Assembly (NCBI GenBank): GCA_024362935.1
Contig: JANCRA010000065.1
Location: forward strand, 186,001 to 250,000
Direction: 5' to 3'
DNA: 64,000 bases
DNA from: Setophaga petechia
Lineage: Eukaryota > Chordata > Aves > Passeriformes > Parulidae
The position numbers were made by a program, and so were the translations under genes. This document shows, piece by piece, positions 33,089 to 44,090 of this stretch; position 1 is the first letter of the stretch; the number at the start of each line of letters is the position of its first letter. The notes under the pieces are model-generated. The model had not been told where the DNA came from and searched no databases. It worked only from the letters and a program-made list of their open reading frames with translations.

Positions 33089-33325
33089 TTGACAAAAAAG
33101 CAGGGCCTTTTGCCTCACCTTTGGACACAATATAACCCCATGGTCAAAGCTACTAAACCCATCTGTCACACTATTTCTAATCGGAATGTTTCTGCTCCAA
33201 GTTATTCTTCCTCCCCAGAAGACAGTTTGGACTCCTCAGAGCCACCTCACCCCTCAACCCCTGAAGATCCCTATGAAAGGATCCAGAAAGAAGCAGTTAA
33301 GGAGGAAGACTGGCAAATAGTCTAA
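33089..33325 (+). pseudogene. gag: ERV gag inter-domain fragment
   Basis: The Ser/Pro/Glu-rich spacer ending in EEDWQIV, matching 8397-8582. Slightly longer open frame than in the other copy. Confidence 0.5.
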
Positions 33326-33463
33326 AAACTCCTCGTTTTCCCCGTATGTTATGAAAGAAGAGGGCAGAATCCCAGGTAACAGCCACTGGATTACAGGGAA
33401 GTCAAGGATCTGTGTAGGGCAGCTAAAGACCATAGGAAGGACTTATCTTGTTTTAATGGCCTG

Positions 33464-33805
33464 ATGAGGGCCATGTTTACAGCACATGTCTCAACCCTCT
33501 ATGAGTTAAAATATATTATGTCCATGTTGTTGTCACCTATAGAATACACCCTGTGCAAAGGCGGATGGAAGTGTTTACTAAGTCAATTAATAGCAGACTA
33601 TGCTAATAAGGAGGCAAGGGTGGAAATGACAATCAACCATCCACCTGGAGAAGGACAACACAGCCTACCAGATGATCAAGCAGCAGGTATCCCCAGAGAA
33701 GTATTGGATGATATCAAAGAGATGGCTTTGAAAGCTTTAATCCAGGTATCGGATGGTAGCACCCCCAGCTTGGACTACCTTGGGTGGCTGCAGCTAAAGC
33801 TTTAG
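33464..33805 (+). pseudogene. gag: ERV gag capsid fragment
   Basis: Capsid N-terminal-domain-like frame of 113 codons containing YELKYIMSMLLSP and IPREVLDDIKEMALKAL. The C-terminal capsid domain and nucleocapsid are absent; env TM sequence follows within 70 bases. Confidence 0.65.
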
Positions 33806-33868
33806 GACAATTAGACCATCTTGGGTGCCTGTTAAGTAAGCAAACCAATGCTACCTCCCTCACATTGA

Positions 33869-34200
33869 GTGGCCTGCTCTCAGACACAGAGACCATCAGA
33901 CATGCCACCTTGCAGAACAGCCATAGAGTTTTTACTCTGGGCACATGGGCATGGCTGTGTAGACTCTGAGGGCATGTGTTGCATGAACCTCTCCAGGCAC
34001 AGCGAGTCAATCCACAAGAGCATTCAGGTACTGAAGGAAGGGTTAAGAATCTTCAAGTGGAAAACAAAGACCGGTTCAATAAACTCTTCCAATCCAAGGG
34101 ACTAAAGGGTTGGATGATGTCTACTAAAACAGGGCTATTAATTCTCTTAGTGGTTGTTGTTGTATTGTTAATTGTCCTATGTTTGTTTGGATGCTTTTAG
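33869..34200 (+). pseudogene. env: ERV env TM fragment with membrane segment
   Basis: One frame carries HGHGC and a CX6CC motif (CVDSEGMCC) with a heptad helix; a second frame (33976-34200) carries the membrane anchor TGLLILLVVVVVLLIVLCLF and the stop. A frameshift separates them, so no functional product is expected. Confidence 0.7.
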
Positions 34201-34238
34201 AAAGTCTTTCAAAATTCTTTCAGTTCCATCTTTGTTGT

Positions 34239-34256
34239 AAAACAGAAAGGGGGAAG
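34239..34256 (+). promoter_or_regulatory. Polypurine tract without a following LTR
   Basis: AAAACAGAAAGGGGGAAG is a good polypurine tract, but the next bases are ATACCCAACACAGG, not an LTR start. Confidence 0.55.
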
Positions 34257-34800
34257 ATACCCAACACAGGATCCTCATGGACTCCTTGGAGGAGAGAATT
34301 GGAGGCCAGGATTACACAAGAACCTCTCAGAGACTCAGTGTGGGAAGGAAAATCTTTAAAATTATGTAAAAGTATTCTTAAATCCATAAAGTACCTTAAA
34401 AACCTTGAGTATCTCAAAGCATTAATGAGCCCTACTGAGTGTCAGTACAAAGCTCTCAAGGGACTCGTTAAAGCAGATAATTGGGGCCATGATTGCACAA
34501 ACCTCTCACAGAGTCTGTATCAAAAGGGAAACACCAAGTACCTGAAAATAACTGAAGTACCTTGAAGTATTAATGAGCCGCACTGAGTGTTGTTACTGAC
34601 AAAGCCTCTCCTGGGACTAATTACAGCAGATAATTGGAGGCCATGATTGCACAAACCTCTCAGAGACTCCAAGGCAAAAGCCAAAGTCCTTTGAAAAAGC
34701 TGCAGTCCCTGCAGGGAGCATTCAGGAGCCCCCAGGGCCATTGTTGAGCAAGGCTCCCCAGGGACTCCTTCCAGCAGATCCTTGAGGCCACTGGGATGTG
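34257..34800 (+). repeat. ~165-bp degenerate tandem repeat
   Basis: About three units with ATTAATGAGCC, GGCCATGATTGCACAAACCTCT and AAGTACCT words; inverted paralogue of 6.95-7.45 kb. Confidence 0.65.
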
Positions 34801-35480
34801 GGCTAGGGGGGGATGCTGAGGGCAGGACAAGGGGCTGACAGTGCCCAGCTTGGCTGGGGCTGTGCCAGGAGGCCCCAGGGCCTCAGCCCTTGGTGGCACA
34901 GACCCTGCTGTGGCCCAGGGCACCAAGACTTGGCTTCTCTTTGTCCCCACCTGTCAGCACTGCCTGCAGTTCTCTGCTCTGCCTGGGGCCTGGGGACACT
35001 TTCTCAGTGGTGTCCCTCAGTGGGACCCATTAAAAGTCCAAGAAAGTTTGGAGTTGGATTCTGACTTGGAGTTCTGGAGAAGTTTCTTCAGCTGCCTCTC
35101 AGGGACTGATGTTCAGGGCCTGAGCACAAAGCCCCAGAGGCTCATTAAAGTCCTTGTGCTGTGTCTGTGCTGCTGAGCTGGGCTGGGCTCCTGGCACAGA
35201 GGCAGCTCCTGGTAAGCAAGAAGAGCTTCAAAAGCACATTTCTCTTGATGAGCAGCTCTTCTGGCAGCCCAGCAGGGCTGGGGCACTGCCTGCAGCCAGC
35301 CCGGGCACAGCCCAGAGGCACAGAGAGCTTCAATCAGTCAGGGCTGGGAAGGTGCTGAGAAGTGCCTGGGGCACAATCACTGCCAGCCCTTGGCACAGGA
35401 ACCTCTGGCTGCAGGACAATGCAGCTGCAGCTCCTGGAGCCATCTCCTAAAGCTGGAACATCCCAATGCCTGCAGAGCCT
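34801..35480 (+). other. OR 5' flank and possible noncoding first exon
   Basis: Paralogous to 6.2-6.95 kb. It ends with the words TGCAGAGCCT followed by a GTGAGT donor at 35481-35486, the same donor as in the other OR copy. The transcription start is not identified. Confidence 0.4.
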
Positions 35481-36283
35481 GTGAGTACATTCTCTGATTG
35501 TCTCTTGTGCAGAGCAGCCAGGGGTGCCCAGGGCTGTCCTGCAGAGCAGGGTCCTGCAGCCCAGGGCGCTGTGCTGGGGCAGGGACTCTGCTGCCTGCCA
35601 GGGACAGCTCTCAGCCAGCCCTGGCAGCTGCTCCCAGCTCTGGGGGACAAGATCTGGGTGGGAGGAGACAGCTGGTCAGGCTTGGAAGTGTTCTCCTTGT
35701 GTGGGGAGGATGCTGCATTGTTCAGGACTGCTCCCAGCATGGCATTTAACTGTAGAACATTTCCAAGCAGATTACGCAGGGAACACAGCAAGGCAGGGGC
35801 TGCATGAAAGGGAAAATCCTGATTTTTAATCTACTACTGTGGATTGCCACGAAAGGAAATTACACATAGATATTCAACTCTCAGTTCATGCTGAGATAAA
35901 TAAAAACATTTTTTTCTCAGTTCGGAATAAACCAGGTAATGACAGAAAACAGCACAGTGTCCCTCACAGGCAGCATCAGTGTCGCTTTTCCAGCCTCCTC
36001 TGGGTTGTTCTGATGTTGCCATCAGAGCCTGCAGAGCCAGAGCTGCCCCTGGGCAGTGCCTGAGCTGGGAGGGCTCTGCAGGGCAGAGCTGAGCCCCCAG
36101 GGCTGGGCTGGGCTCTGGCAGCACTGGCAGGGCCCAGCCCTGGGCACAGGGAAGCAGCTGCTGGCAGGGACAGCTCCAGGCAGCAGAGCCCTGGGCAGGC
36201 AGTGGGGGGAAAGTGCCCCCAGGCTGTGCTGGGATATTTCAAGTCCTCTCCAAACCCAACTATTCCATGATTACTTTTAACAG
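35481..36283 (+). other. Probable intron upstream of the OR coding exon
   Basis: Donor GTGAGT at 35481, acceptor TTTTAACAG ending at 36283, 21 bases before the OR start codon. Both sites are conserved in position in the inverted paralogue. Confidence 0.45.
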
Positions 36284-36304
36284 ATCCCCAAGGCATCACA
36301 GCAA

Positions 36305-37234
36305 ATGTCCAACAGCAGCTCCATCAGGCACTTCCTCCTGCTGGCATTGGCAGACACGTGGCAGCTGCAGCTCCTGCACTTCTGCCTCTTGCTGGGCATC
36401 TCCCTGGCTGCCCTCCTGGGCAACGGCCTCATCATCAGCGCCGTAGCCTGCGGCCACCACCTGCACACGCCCATGTTCTTCTTCCTGCTCAACCTGGCCC
36501 TCACTGACCTGGGCTCCATCTGCACCACTGTCCCCAAAGCCATGCACAATTCCCTCTGGGACACCAGGGACATCTCCTACACAGGATGTGCTGCACAGGT
36601 TTTTCTAGTTTTCTTCTTTCTTGGATCAGAATATTTCCTCTTGACCATCATGTGCTACGACCGCTACGTGTCCCTCTGCAAACCCCTGCACTACGGGACC
36701 CTCCTGGGCAGCAGAGCTTGTGCCCACATGGCAGCAGCTGCCTGGGCCAGCGCCTTTCTCAATGCTCTCATGCACACAGCCAATACATTTTCCCTGCCCC
36801 TGTGCCATGGCAATGCCCTTGGCCAGTTCTTCTGTGAAATCCCACAGATCCTCAAGCTCTCCTGCTCCAACACCCACCTCAGGGAACTGGAGCTCATTGC
36901 TCTGAGTGCGAACTTGGGATTTGGCTGTTTTGTTTTCATAGCTTTCTCCTATGTACAGATCTTCAGAGCCGTGCTGAGGATCCCCTCTGAGCAGGGAAGG
37001 CACAAAGCCTTTTCCACCTGCCTCCCTCACTTGGCCGTGCTCTCCTTGTTCTTCAGCACCTCATTTTTTACCTATCTGAATCCCCCCTCCATGTCCTCCC
37101 CATCCCTGGATCTCACAGTGTCAGTTCTTTACTCAGTGGTGCCTCCCGCCCTGAACCCCCTCATCTACAGTCTGAGGAACCAGGAGCTCAAGGCTGCAGT
37201 GTGGAGAATGATGACTGGATTACCGAAACATTAA
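36305..37234 (+). CDS. Olfactory receptor, OR14-like (bird-expanded class)
   Basis: Intact 309-residue seven-transmembrane receptor, highly similar to the one at 4455-5387. It has the NSS glycosylation site, [31 protein letters not shown] and [12 protein letters not shown] motifs. Differences from its paralogue cluster in TM3, TM5, TM6 and the C-terminal tail, positions that in OR families contribute to ligand choice, so the two receptors may have different odorant ranges. The start is fixed by the upstream splice acceptor and by the paralogue. It is expected at the ciliary membrane of olfactory neurons, coupled to an olfactory G protein. No disabling change is seen. Confidence 0.94.
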   Translation: MSNSSSIRHFLLLALADTWQLQLLHFCLLLGISLAALLGNGLIISAVACGHHLHTPMFFFLLNLALTDLGSICTTVPKAMHNSLWDTRDISYTGCAAQVFLVFFFLGSEYFLLTIMCYDRYVSLCKPLHYGTLLGSRACAHMAAAAWASAFLNALMHTANTFSLPLCHGNALGQFFCEIPQILKLSCSNTHLRELELIALSANLGFGCFVFIAFSYVQIFRAVLRIPSEQGRHKAFSTCLPHLAVLSLFFSTSFFTYLNPPSMSSPSLDLTVSVLYSVVPPALNPLIYSLRNQELKAAVWRMMTGLPKH

Positions 37235-38429
37235 ACTGCTGGCCAATTTCTGCAAATGCCTTGTTGTAAAAGTAACCTTTGATAATTTTTCTTCATTTCC
37301 TTTTGGAGGTTCTTTTCCTTTGTTTTACATTTTTAATATTATCCCCAAAGAAATGTCATTGTTTGTGCCATTTCTCATTTTGTTTCTCTCCGCCTTCCCT
37401 GTGGCCACACACTGTGTCAATGAGGGGCTGCACTCTTGCTGCTATTAAAGTAATTAAAGGATGCCCCAGCAAAGTTTTCTGCAAAGATGCCCTTCTGTTG
37501 CCTTCTCTGGAGCTGCAGCAGCAATGTCTGTGTGCAGAGCTGGGGGCAGATCAGTGCTGGCCCAGTAGCTGTGCCCAGCAGCAGCAGCAGCACTTGGTGT
37601 TGCCAGTGCTGCTGTCGTGGCCCTGCCCTGGTGCCCTGGTGGCCCTGGTGTTGCTGCAGGGCCTGAGTGCTCTCGGGGCTGGGCACAGCCCTGGGGGTGG
37701 CAGTGCCAGGGCTGCAGCAGGGACAGGCCATGGGCACTGCTGGGGCAGCGCTGACGCCTCAGGCCAGGCCCTGGGGGCTCCAGGCTCCTTGCCCAGGCTC
37801 TCTCCAGAACACGGCCAGGCCAATGCTCAGCACAGAAAACCCCCGTGAGCAGCCCCAGGCTGGCCGTGGGCAGGCTGGGGGCAAACAGCATGGCTGGGGC
37901 TCTGCAAGGGCCCTGGGGCACACGGGAAGGAGCAGCAGAGCAGGGGCTGATCCATCCCCAGTGCACTGCACAGCCCAGGGCAGCGTCCCAGAGCGTCCTG
38001 ATGGAGCTGCCAACAACATCCCCCCTCTGCAGCCCTGACCTCTGCCCCAGCTCACACAGGTGCCCCATCCTTGCAGGCACAGACACGGCAGCACTGGCTC
38101 AGCAGCCCCTGTTTGCATTGCACACAGCAGGCGGGAGCACCCCCATGCTGGTGCTGTGGGGACATGAACCTGAGGCAGCACAAATGCCATCAGCCCCTGG
38201 GGCCAGCAAGGGCTGGGGGGACACCAGGGAAAGCACTCAGCTTTGTCCTGGCCTCTGCACTCAGCCAGAAAGTTTGTTCCCATCAGCTGGGAGTTTCCTG
38301 TGCCACTGCAGACGCTGTTGCTCAGAGCAAGGGCTGCCTGGAAACCAGGAAACTGCCTTGAACATTTCCTTTTCTTCACCTTTCCTTACTTTACTCTTCC
38401 TGCTACAAATTTATTTCTCTTGCTCACTC
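37235..38429. other. Spacer 3' of the second OR gene
   Basis: AT-rich for about 250 bases (likely OR 3' UTR), then GC-rich. Long frames in both directions over 37.45-38.4 kb lack domains. No gene is called. Confidence 0.4.
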
Positions 38430-38825
38430 CAGGGGACCCAGAACTGGACAGAACATTTTAGGCACTGCCCCAGCAGTGCCAAGCACAGGGGAAGAATCCC
38501 TGCCCTGCTCCTGCTGGCCACACCATTCCTGATCCCGGCCAGGAGCCATTGCCCTTCTTGACCACCTGGGCACACTGCTGCCTCATGTCCAGCCTGCTGT
38601 CCATCAGACCCTGCAGGTCCCTTTCTGCCTGGCTGCTCTCCAGCCACTCTGTCCCCAGCCTGTAGTGCTGCAGTTGTGGTTGTGGCCAAAGTGCAGGACC
38701 CAGCACTAGGACTTGTTAAACCTCACCTTGTTGGATTTGGGCCCTGGATCCAACCTGTCCAGGGCCCTGTGCAGAGCCCTCCTACCCTCCAGCAGATCAA
38801 CACTCCCAGACAACTTGGTATCACC
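38430..38825 (-). mobile_element. CR1 LINE fragment (upstream reverse transcriptase part)
   Basis: The plus strand shows reverse-complement CR1 landmarks such as GACCACCTGGGCACACTGCTG, CAGGTCCCTTTCTGCCTGGC and CCAGCAGATCAACACTCCC. The frame is broken. It overlaps in CR1 coordinates by about 90 bases with the next fragment, so it is a separate copy. Confidence 0.75.
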
Positions 38826-39450
38826 ACGGTTCCATGAGGCTCCAGAATGTCCCAATTGTTTCCATGATTCCATGAGAACTCCCAGTGTCACAATGTCCCT
38901 TTGGTTCCATGGGACCCCTTGGTGTCACAAAGTCCCTTGGATCCTTGGGCCCCACAGTCTCACAATGGCTCTTGGTCCCCCAAGGCCCTGCAGTGTCACA
39001 ATGGATCCTTGGTTCCATGAGGTCTGGCAGTGCAGCAATGCTACCCTTGGTTCCACAGTGTCACAATGGCCTCTTGGTCCGAAGTGTCACCACGGTATCC
39101 AACATGTTTCCTTCATTCCAGGAGTCCCTGAGGAACAGCACTGGCCCCTTGGTTCCATGGGGCCCTGCAGTGTCACAATGGCCCCATCATGACACCAGGT
39201 CCTGCTCTGTCACAATGCTCTGCATGGTTCCACAAGGCCCTGCAGGGTCACAGTGGCCTCTGTGGTTTCAGCAGGACCCAGACTGTCACCATGGTCTCCT
39301 TGCTTCCATTCAGACCCACAGTGTCACAGTGGCCCCATGGCTCTGTGCTGCCATGTTGTACACAGTGTCACCATGGTCCTCTTTGTGTCACCAGGCCCTG
39401 CAGTGTCACAATGGCCCCTTGCTTCCCCAGGGCCCTGCAGTGTCACAATC
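38826..39450 (-). repeat. Minisatellite between two CR1 fragments, reverse orientation
   Basis: Units read CAGTGTCACAATGG...CTTGGTTCCATG. Long open frames through the block (over 200 codons) are translations of the repeat. Confidence 0.85.
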
Positions 39451-40030
39451 ATCAGAGAATCAACCAGGCTGGAAAAGACCTTGGAGAGCATCAAGTCCAA
39501 CCTGGGACCCAACACCACCCTTTCACCCAGGCCATGGCACTGAGTGTCACATCCAGTCTTTCCTGAAACACCTCCAGGGATGGTGACTCATCTACCTCCC
39601 TGGGCAACCCATTCCAATGCCCAACCAGCCTTTGTGTGAAGAATATTTCCTAATGTACAGCCCAAACATGCCCTGGTGCAGCTGAAGGCTGTGTCCTCTT
39701 GTTCTGTCCCTGTTCCCTGGGAGAAGAGCCTGACCCCCACCTGGCTGCACCCTCCTGTCAGGGAGTTGTAGAGAGTGATGAGGTCTCCCCTGAGCCTCCT
39801 CTTCTCCAGGATAAACAACCCCAGCTCCCTCAGCTGCTCCTCACAGGACTTGTGTTCCAGACACCTCCCAAGCCTTGTTGCCCTTCTCTGGACACGCTGC
39901 AGCCCCTCCATGTCCTTCCGAAATTGGGTGCCCAGAACTGGACACAGCACTCAAGGTGCTGCCCAAACCAGTGCTGAGCACAGGGGAAGAATCACTGCCC
40001 TGCTCCTGCTGGCCACACCATTCCTTATCC
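39451..40030 (-). mobile_element. CR1 LINE 3' end
   Basis: Reverse complement of the CR1 3' end: it begins near 39451 with AATCAACCAGGCTGGAAAAGACC and runs into the C-terminal part of the reverse transcriptase frame. On the minus strand 39950-39588 still encodes RVQRRATRLGRCLEHKSCEEQLRELGLF and LRGDLITLYNSLTGGC-like words. It is 5'-truncated, as most CR1 copies are. Confidence 0.85.
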
Positions 40031-40789
40031 ATAGGAATGCCAGGGGTTGGATGAGGGAAATGGTGGGGAGGGGGTAGGGACAGAGTCTGATTGATTGTCA
40101 GCCATAAAGCGTCTTGATTTTCATATTTATTCCAACTGCAGGAGAAGGTACCTGGATTCAATGTCAATTGGAGATTGCACTTATCAATGTATCAACAGGA
40201 ACAGAAAACCTAAATAGGACCTAAACAATCTTTTCTCAGTGTCTTTTTAAATGTAATGCATTCACTTAGAACACACTACTGAAATCTGTCGAATTAACCA
40301 CAAAGGATTTGGAAATTAAAATCCAATTATTCCCAGAGGCTTGGCTTGTTAAGGTGTTCTGAATGTTAATGAGCCCTGGGACACTGAATTCCTGCACTCA
40401 AGAGCTGAAGGCTGAACAAGCCTCTGCAGCAGGAAAATTCAGCAGCAGCCTCCAAGGTGCTGAGGATGTCAGCAGCCCCCACTGAGGCCATTCCTGCCCA
40501 GAGAGCGTGGGGGAATGGGCAGACAAGGAGAGCGTCCCTGGGGCTGGGGCAGCACAACTCAGAGGCACCAGCGGCTCCAGCTGGGCAATGGAGTGTGGGA
40601 TGTGGCTGGGAAAGCCCTGCCTGGGCTGGGCCAAGCAGGACACACAAGCCCTGACTCCCATCCCCCAAACAACTCTCTCAAGGAGACATTTTAAAGGAAT
40701 TACAATTGTTTGTGTACTCTGAGTTGGACTCCCTAGAGAAATACCAACAAGAGATTCTCAGGAGCTCAAAACAGCAAAACAGCCTTTTG
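40031..40789. other. Duplicated segment (right copy) with empty LTR target
   Basis: Inverted paralogue of 22.04-23.22 kb. It lacks the solo LTR, has one unit of the 116-bp repeat, and carries the uninterrupted target around 40.16 kb. Confidence 0.7.
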
Positions 40790-42270
40790 GTTTTTTAATT
40801 TAGGATTTTTCTAATTTTGAGATTTCTTAAATAATGTACTGATGAGTGTGGTAGGTTTTAGTGTCAGTTATTTATGTATTTATTTTGTTATGACAATAGA
40901 TTATGTTAAAGGTAAAGTAGGCTTAAAATTTTAGAAGGGTATAAAGAAATTTTTTTTAAAAGTAAATAAAATAGAAAAGGTAGTAAGAAATAAATTCTTT
41001 AAAACACTTGTTTTTCTTTTCCACTTTTTTTTAACTGGCAATGTAAGGAAACAATACTTAAAATTTCTAGTTTGCTTACTATTTCTAGAATAGTCTTTTT
41101 TTAGTTTACTTTGGGAGAGAAGTTTATCTTGTTAAGGTTATGGAGTTTTTCATGAGAGAAGAAAATAATTTTTTGTGGTTCTTAATTCTGTCATGGATAG
41201 CAGTTGTCTGGGGAACATTGTAATTGTGAAGTTGTTTTTACTGCTACAACTTTTTTTACAGCTTTTGGATGGGCCATGTTGACTTATGGGGTATTGTTTT
41301 AAAGAGTTATTTAAAGGTAAAATTTGTATTATTTTCTTTTAAAATTATTCTTATCTCTGGGAATAGAGATCTTCTTTTGGGGGTACTGGCTTACTTTTTT
41401 TCTTTCTGCTTAAATTTTTTATGAAATTACATACTTTTAAAAATTTGTATATTTTAATATGGAGGGTTTGTTTTGATATTATTTTGAATATTCTATTTTT
41501 TTTATTGATTTATGTGTAAAAAAAGAAAAAGGTTTTTTTCTTTATAATTTATGAGAGGATTTTAATTTTAGGTTTAAAATATTTTTTTCTTTTTATTTGG
41601 GATCTAATTTCTTCTTTACTGACTTTGATTTTTTTATGGTTTATTTTTTAAATGTTTGTATTTTGGTTTTTTCCCTTACTTGAGGGAGGATTGAAGTATT
41701 GAAAGGATTTATATTTGACCCACTGGTAATTTGTGGTGGAAGTTGTCGTTGGATTGTGTTAGGATTGGTTTTATGGTTGGTTTTTGAGGGTTTTTGTGTT
41801 TAATTTTCATTGTAGGGTTATTTTGTATTGGTTGTAGGTTGTAGGAGTTTTTTGTTTGTATTGTGTTGGGGAGAGGGGACTTGATGGTAAGATTTTAATA
41901 GCTGTGGCTGGCTTTGTTCTGGTTGGGGTTTTGTAGCCTCTTTTGTTTTCCTGTTTGGAAGTTTTTGGGGTTTCGTTTGGTTAGAATGGGGTAAATGGAG
42001 GGAGGGGCAGCCTGGGAAGGGGGGAAGGGGCTCAGCCCAGGGCAGGGTTGCTTGGTTTGGTTTGGTTTGGTTTGGTTTGGTTTGGTTTGGTTGAGATGGG
42101 GGCTGGGGCTGGGGCCCACTGCTTCTTTATTGACTGGAAAAGAAAGAGGAGGTTCCTGGGTTTTTTCATCTTTAACATTTGTGTTTCACAGAGGTGTGTT
42201 CAGTATCTTAGTGTTTTAAGAGATTGTCAGTTACACAAAACGTTTTGTATTACTTTTTAAAGTTCTTCTC
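40790..42270. mobile_element. 1.5-kb C-depleted insertion of unknown type
   Basis: This stretch is absent from the paralogous position near 21.9-22.0 kb, so it is an insertion. The plus strand is T/G-rich and poor in C; in 41701-41880 a hand count gives about 7 C against 59 G. On the minus strand this means few G and many A, the pattern left by cytidine deamination of minus-strand cDNA. I find no open frame, LTR or named family. Boundaries are approximate. Confidence 0.5.
42052..42092 (+). repeat. (TTTGG)n microsatellite
   Basis: About eight perfect copies of TTTGG lie inside the insertion, next to a G-rich stretch. Confidence 0.95.
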
Positions 42271-42780
42271 ATGTCAAACTACAAAAGACAGTCAATCAAC
42301 AATAAACACTTCTCAAAGAATTGACTTGGCCCATTCAACTTCACAAACTCTAAATCTGTTCAAATTAATGTTTATCAAAATTTGCATGATCATAGTAACA
42401 GAAGAAGAAGACCCAGAAAGAGAGAAGGACAAAAAAAGATAGAGAGAGGAGCAGCACACAGCTGCCAACTCCTGGATTCCAGTGAAGTTCAGATGGAAAT
42501 TCCAAGAGGAGGTAGGGTTAAGATGTGTGCTTGCCTTGTGGTCAGCCTTCAATACCCCTTGGTCTTTCTGGGCCCTTCCCCCAGGTGGGGCTTGGGCTCA
42601 TTTGGTCCCTCAGGAGCTGGGCTGGGGGCTGCAGAGGTGGCTGTGGAGCATTGCCTGTGCTGTGCCAGGGACTGGCAGCCACTGCTGGGCTGGGGTAGAG
42701 GCTCTGGGGGGATTGGGGTTCCAGGGCAGGGCAGGGCAGGGCTGGACCTGCCCCTTCCTCCCCCACACATGAAATGTTTC
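42271..42780. other. Duplicated segment (right copy), continued
   Basis: Inverted paralogue of about 21.40-21.9 kb, including GC-rich sequence with GGGCAGGGCAGGGC repeats. No gene is recognised. Confidence 0.6.
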
Positions 42781-43000
42781 AAGACAACAATCTCCTCCAG
42801 TCTGTCACAATGGGGAATATTGGAGGTGAAATCCCAATTCTGGCCATGGGCACCTGGACTAGAAGGACAGTTCTTTTCCATAGCAAGTAAAGCATGGAGC
42901 CCCAGTTTTTGGAAGGCAGATGAGAAGAGACCCTCAACATGCCATAGTCAGCTAGATCAGTAAGGAGGCCCAGGAGGCCAAAGCAGCCAGACCTGTTTCA
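42781..43000 (-). repeat. ~190-bp satellite repeat, reverse orientation
   Basis: About one unit, with landmarks GGAGGTGAAATCCCAATTC and GGACAGTTCTTTTCCATAG. Confidence 0.75.
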
Positions 43001-43009
43001 TATTCCGTT

Positions 43010-44090
43010 GGTTTTATGGTGCCCTATAGTGTCACAATGACACCTTGGTTCCATGAGGCCCCACAGTGTCACAATGGTCTCCGTGGCTCCCCAGGTCCCA
43101 CAATGTCACGTGACAATTCTGTTCCATGAGCCCTGCAATGTCACAATGGACCTTTGGACCCTGGGGGTTTGCAGTGTCACAATGGTCTCCTTTGGCTCCA
43201 CAGTGTCACAATGGACCATTGATGACAGGAGGCCCCTCTGTGTCACCCTGGAGCTTTGGTTCCATGCAACCCTGCAGTGTCACAATGATCCCTTGGTTTG
43301 ATAGGGTTCCACAATGTCACCATGGCCCCTTGGTTCCATGCTGTTCTGCACTGTCCCAGTGGTTTCCTTTGGCTCCACAGTGTCACAATGGACTACTGAT
43401 GACATGAGGCCCTGCAATGTCACAATGGACTTTTGGTTCCATGCAGCCCTGCAGTGTCACAAAGGTCTCTTGGATTCACGAGGCCCCACAGAATCACAAT
43501 GGTCCTCTTGGTTCTGTGGGGACCCCGAGGGTCACAATGGTCTCACTGGTTCTATGAAGCCTCACAGTGTCACAATGCTTTGCTTATTCCTTGGGGCCTC
43601 ACAGCATCACAATGGTCTCCATGATTCCCTGAGTCCCTTCAGTGTCACAGTGGCCCCTTGGTTCCATGAGGCTGTGAAGTGTCTTAGTGGTGTCCTCATA
43701 GTTCCATGAGGCCTGGCAATGTCTCAATGGACCTTTGTCTCCATGGAGTCTCGCAGTGTCACAATGTCCCCTTGGTTCCATGACACCCCACAGTGTCACA
43801 ATGGTCTCCACAGTTCCATGAGGCTCCACAGTGTCACAAATGGACCCTTGGTTTGATGGGGACTCACAGTGTCACAATGATCCCTACATTCCATGGAGCC
43901 ACAAAGTGTCAAAATGGTCCCTTTAGTCTCACAAGGCCCCAGAGTGTCAAAATGGTCCCTTGGTCTCACAGTGCTCCACAGTGTCACAATGGCCCCCTTG
44001 GTCTCACAGGGCCCCACAGTGTCACAGTGGTCCCTTGGTCTCACAGGGCCCCACAGTGTCACAATGGTCCCTTTGTTCCATGGGCCCTGT
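43010..44090 (-). repeat. Minisatellite, reverse orientation
   Basis: Over 1 kb of units of the form CCACAGTGTCACAATGG...CCTTGGTTCCATG; inverted counterpart of 20.03-20.80 kb. The end near 43.9-44.06 kb has a more homogeneous variant with CTTGGTCTCACAGGGCCCC, suggesting recent local amplification. Confidence 0.88.

Larger units (their letters stand above)
31994..34256 (+). mobile_element. Deleted betaretrovirus-like ERV, copy A'
   Basis: In order: a 5' LTR of about 425 bp, a tRNA-Lys-like primer site, gag MA, linker and CA fragments, an env TM fragment with membrane segment, and a polypurine tract. Pol is absent. It is the inverted paralogue of 7480-9607 and, unlike that copy, keeps the whole LTR. 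No LTR follows the polypurine tract; the ~165-bp repeat starts there in both copies. The left LTR boundary is a guess from a TG in TGTGGGAG. Confidence 0.75.

Noticed and set aside
38885..39586. Open frame of over 230 codons on the plus strand
   Set aside because: It is a translation of the minisatellite (recurring SQWPLGS/CHNGL words) running into a CR1 end, with no domain.
42052..42092. Interstitial telomere repeat
   Set aside because: The unit is TTTGG, not TTAGGG.
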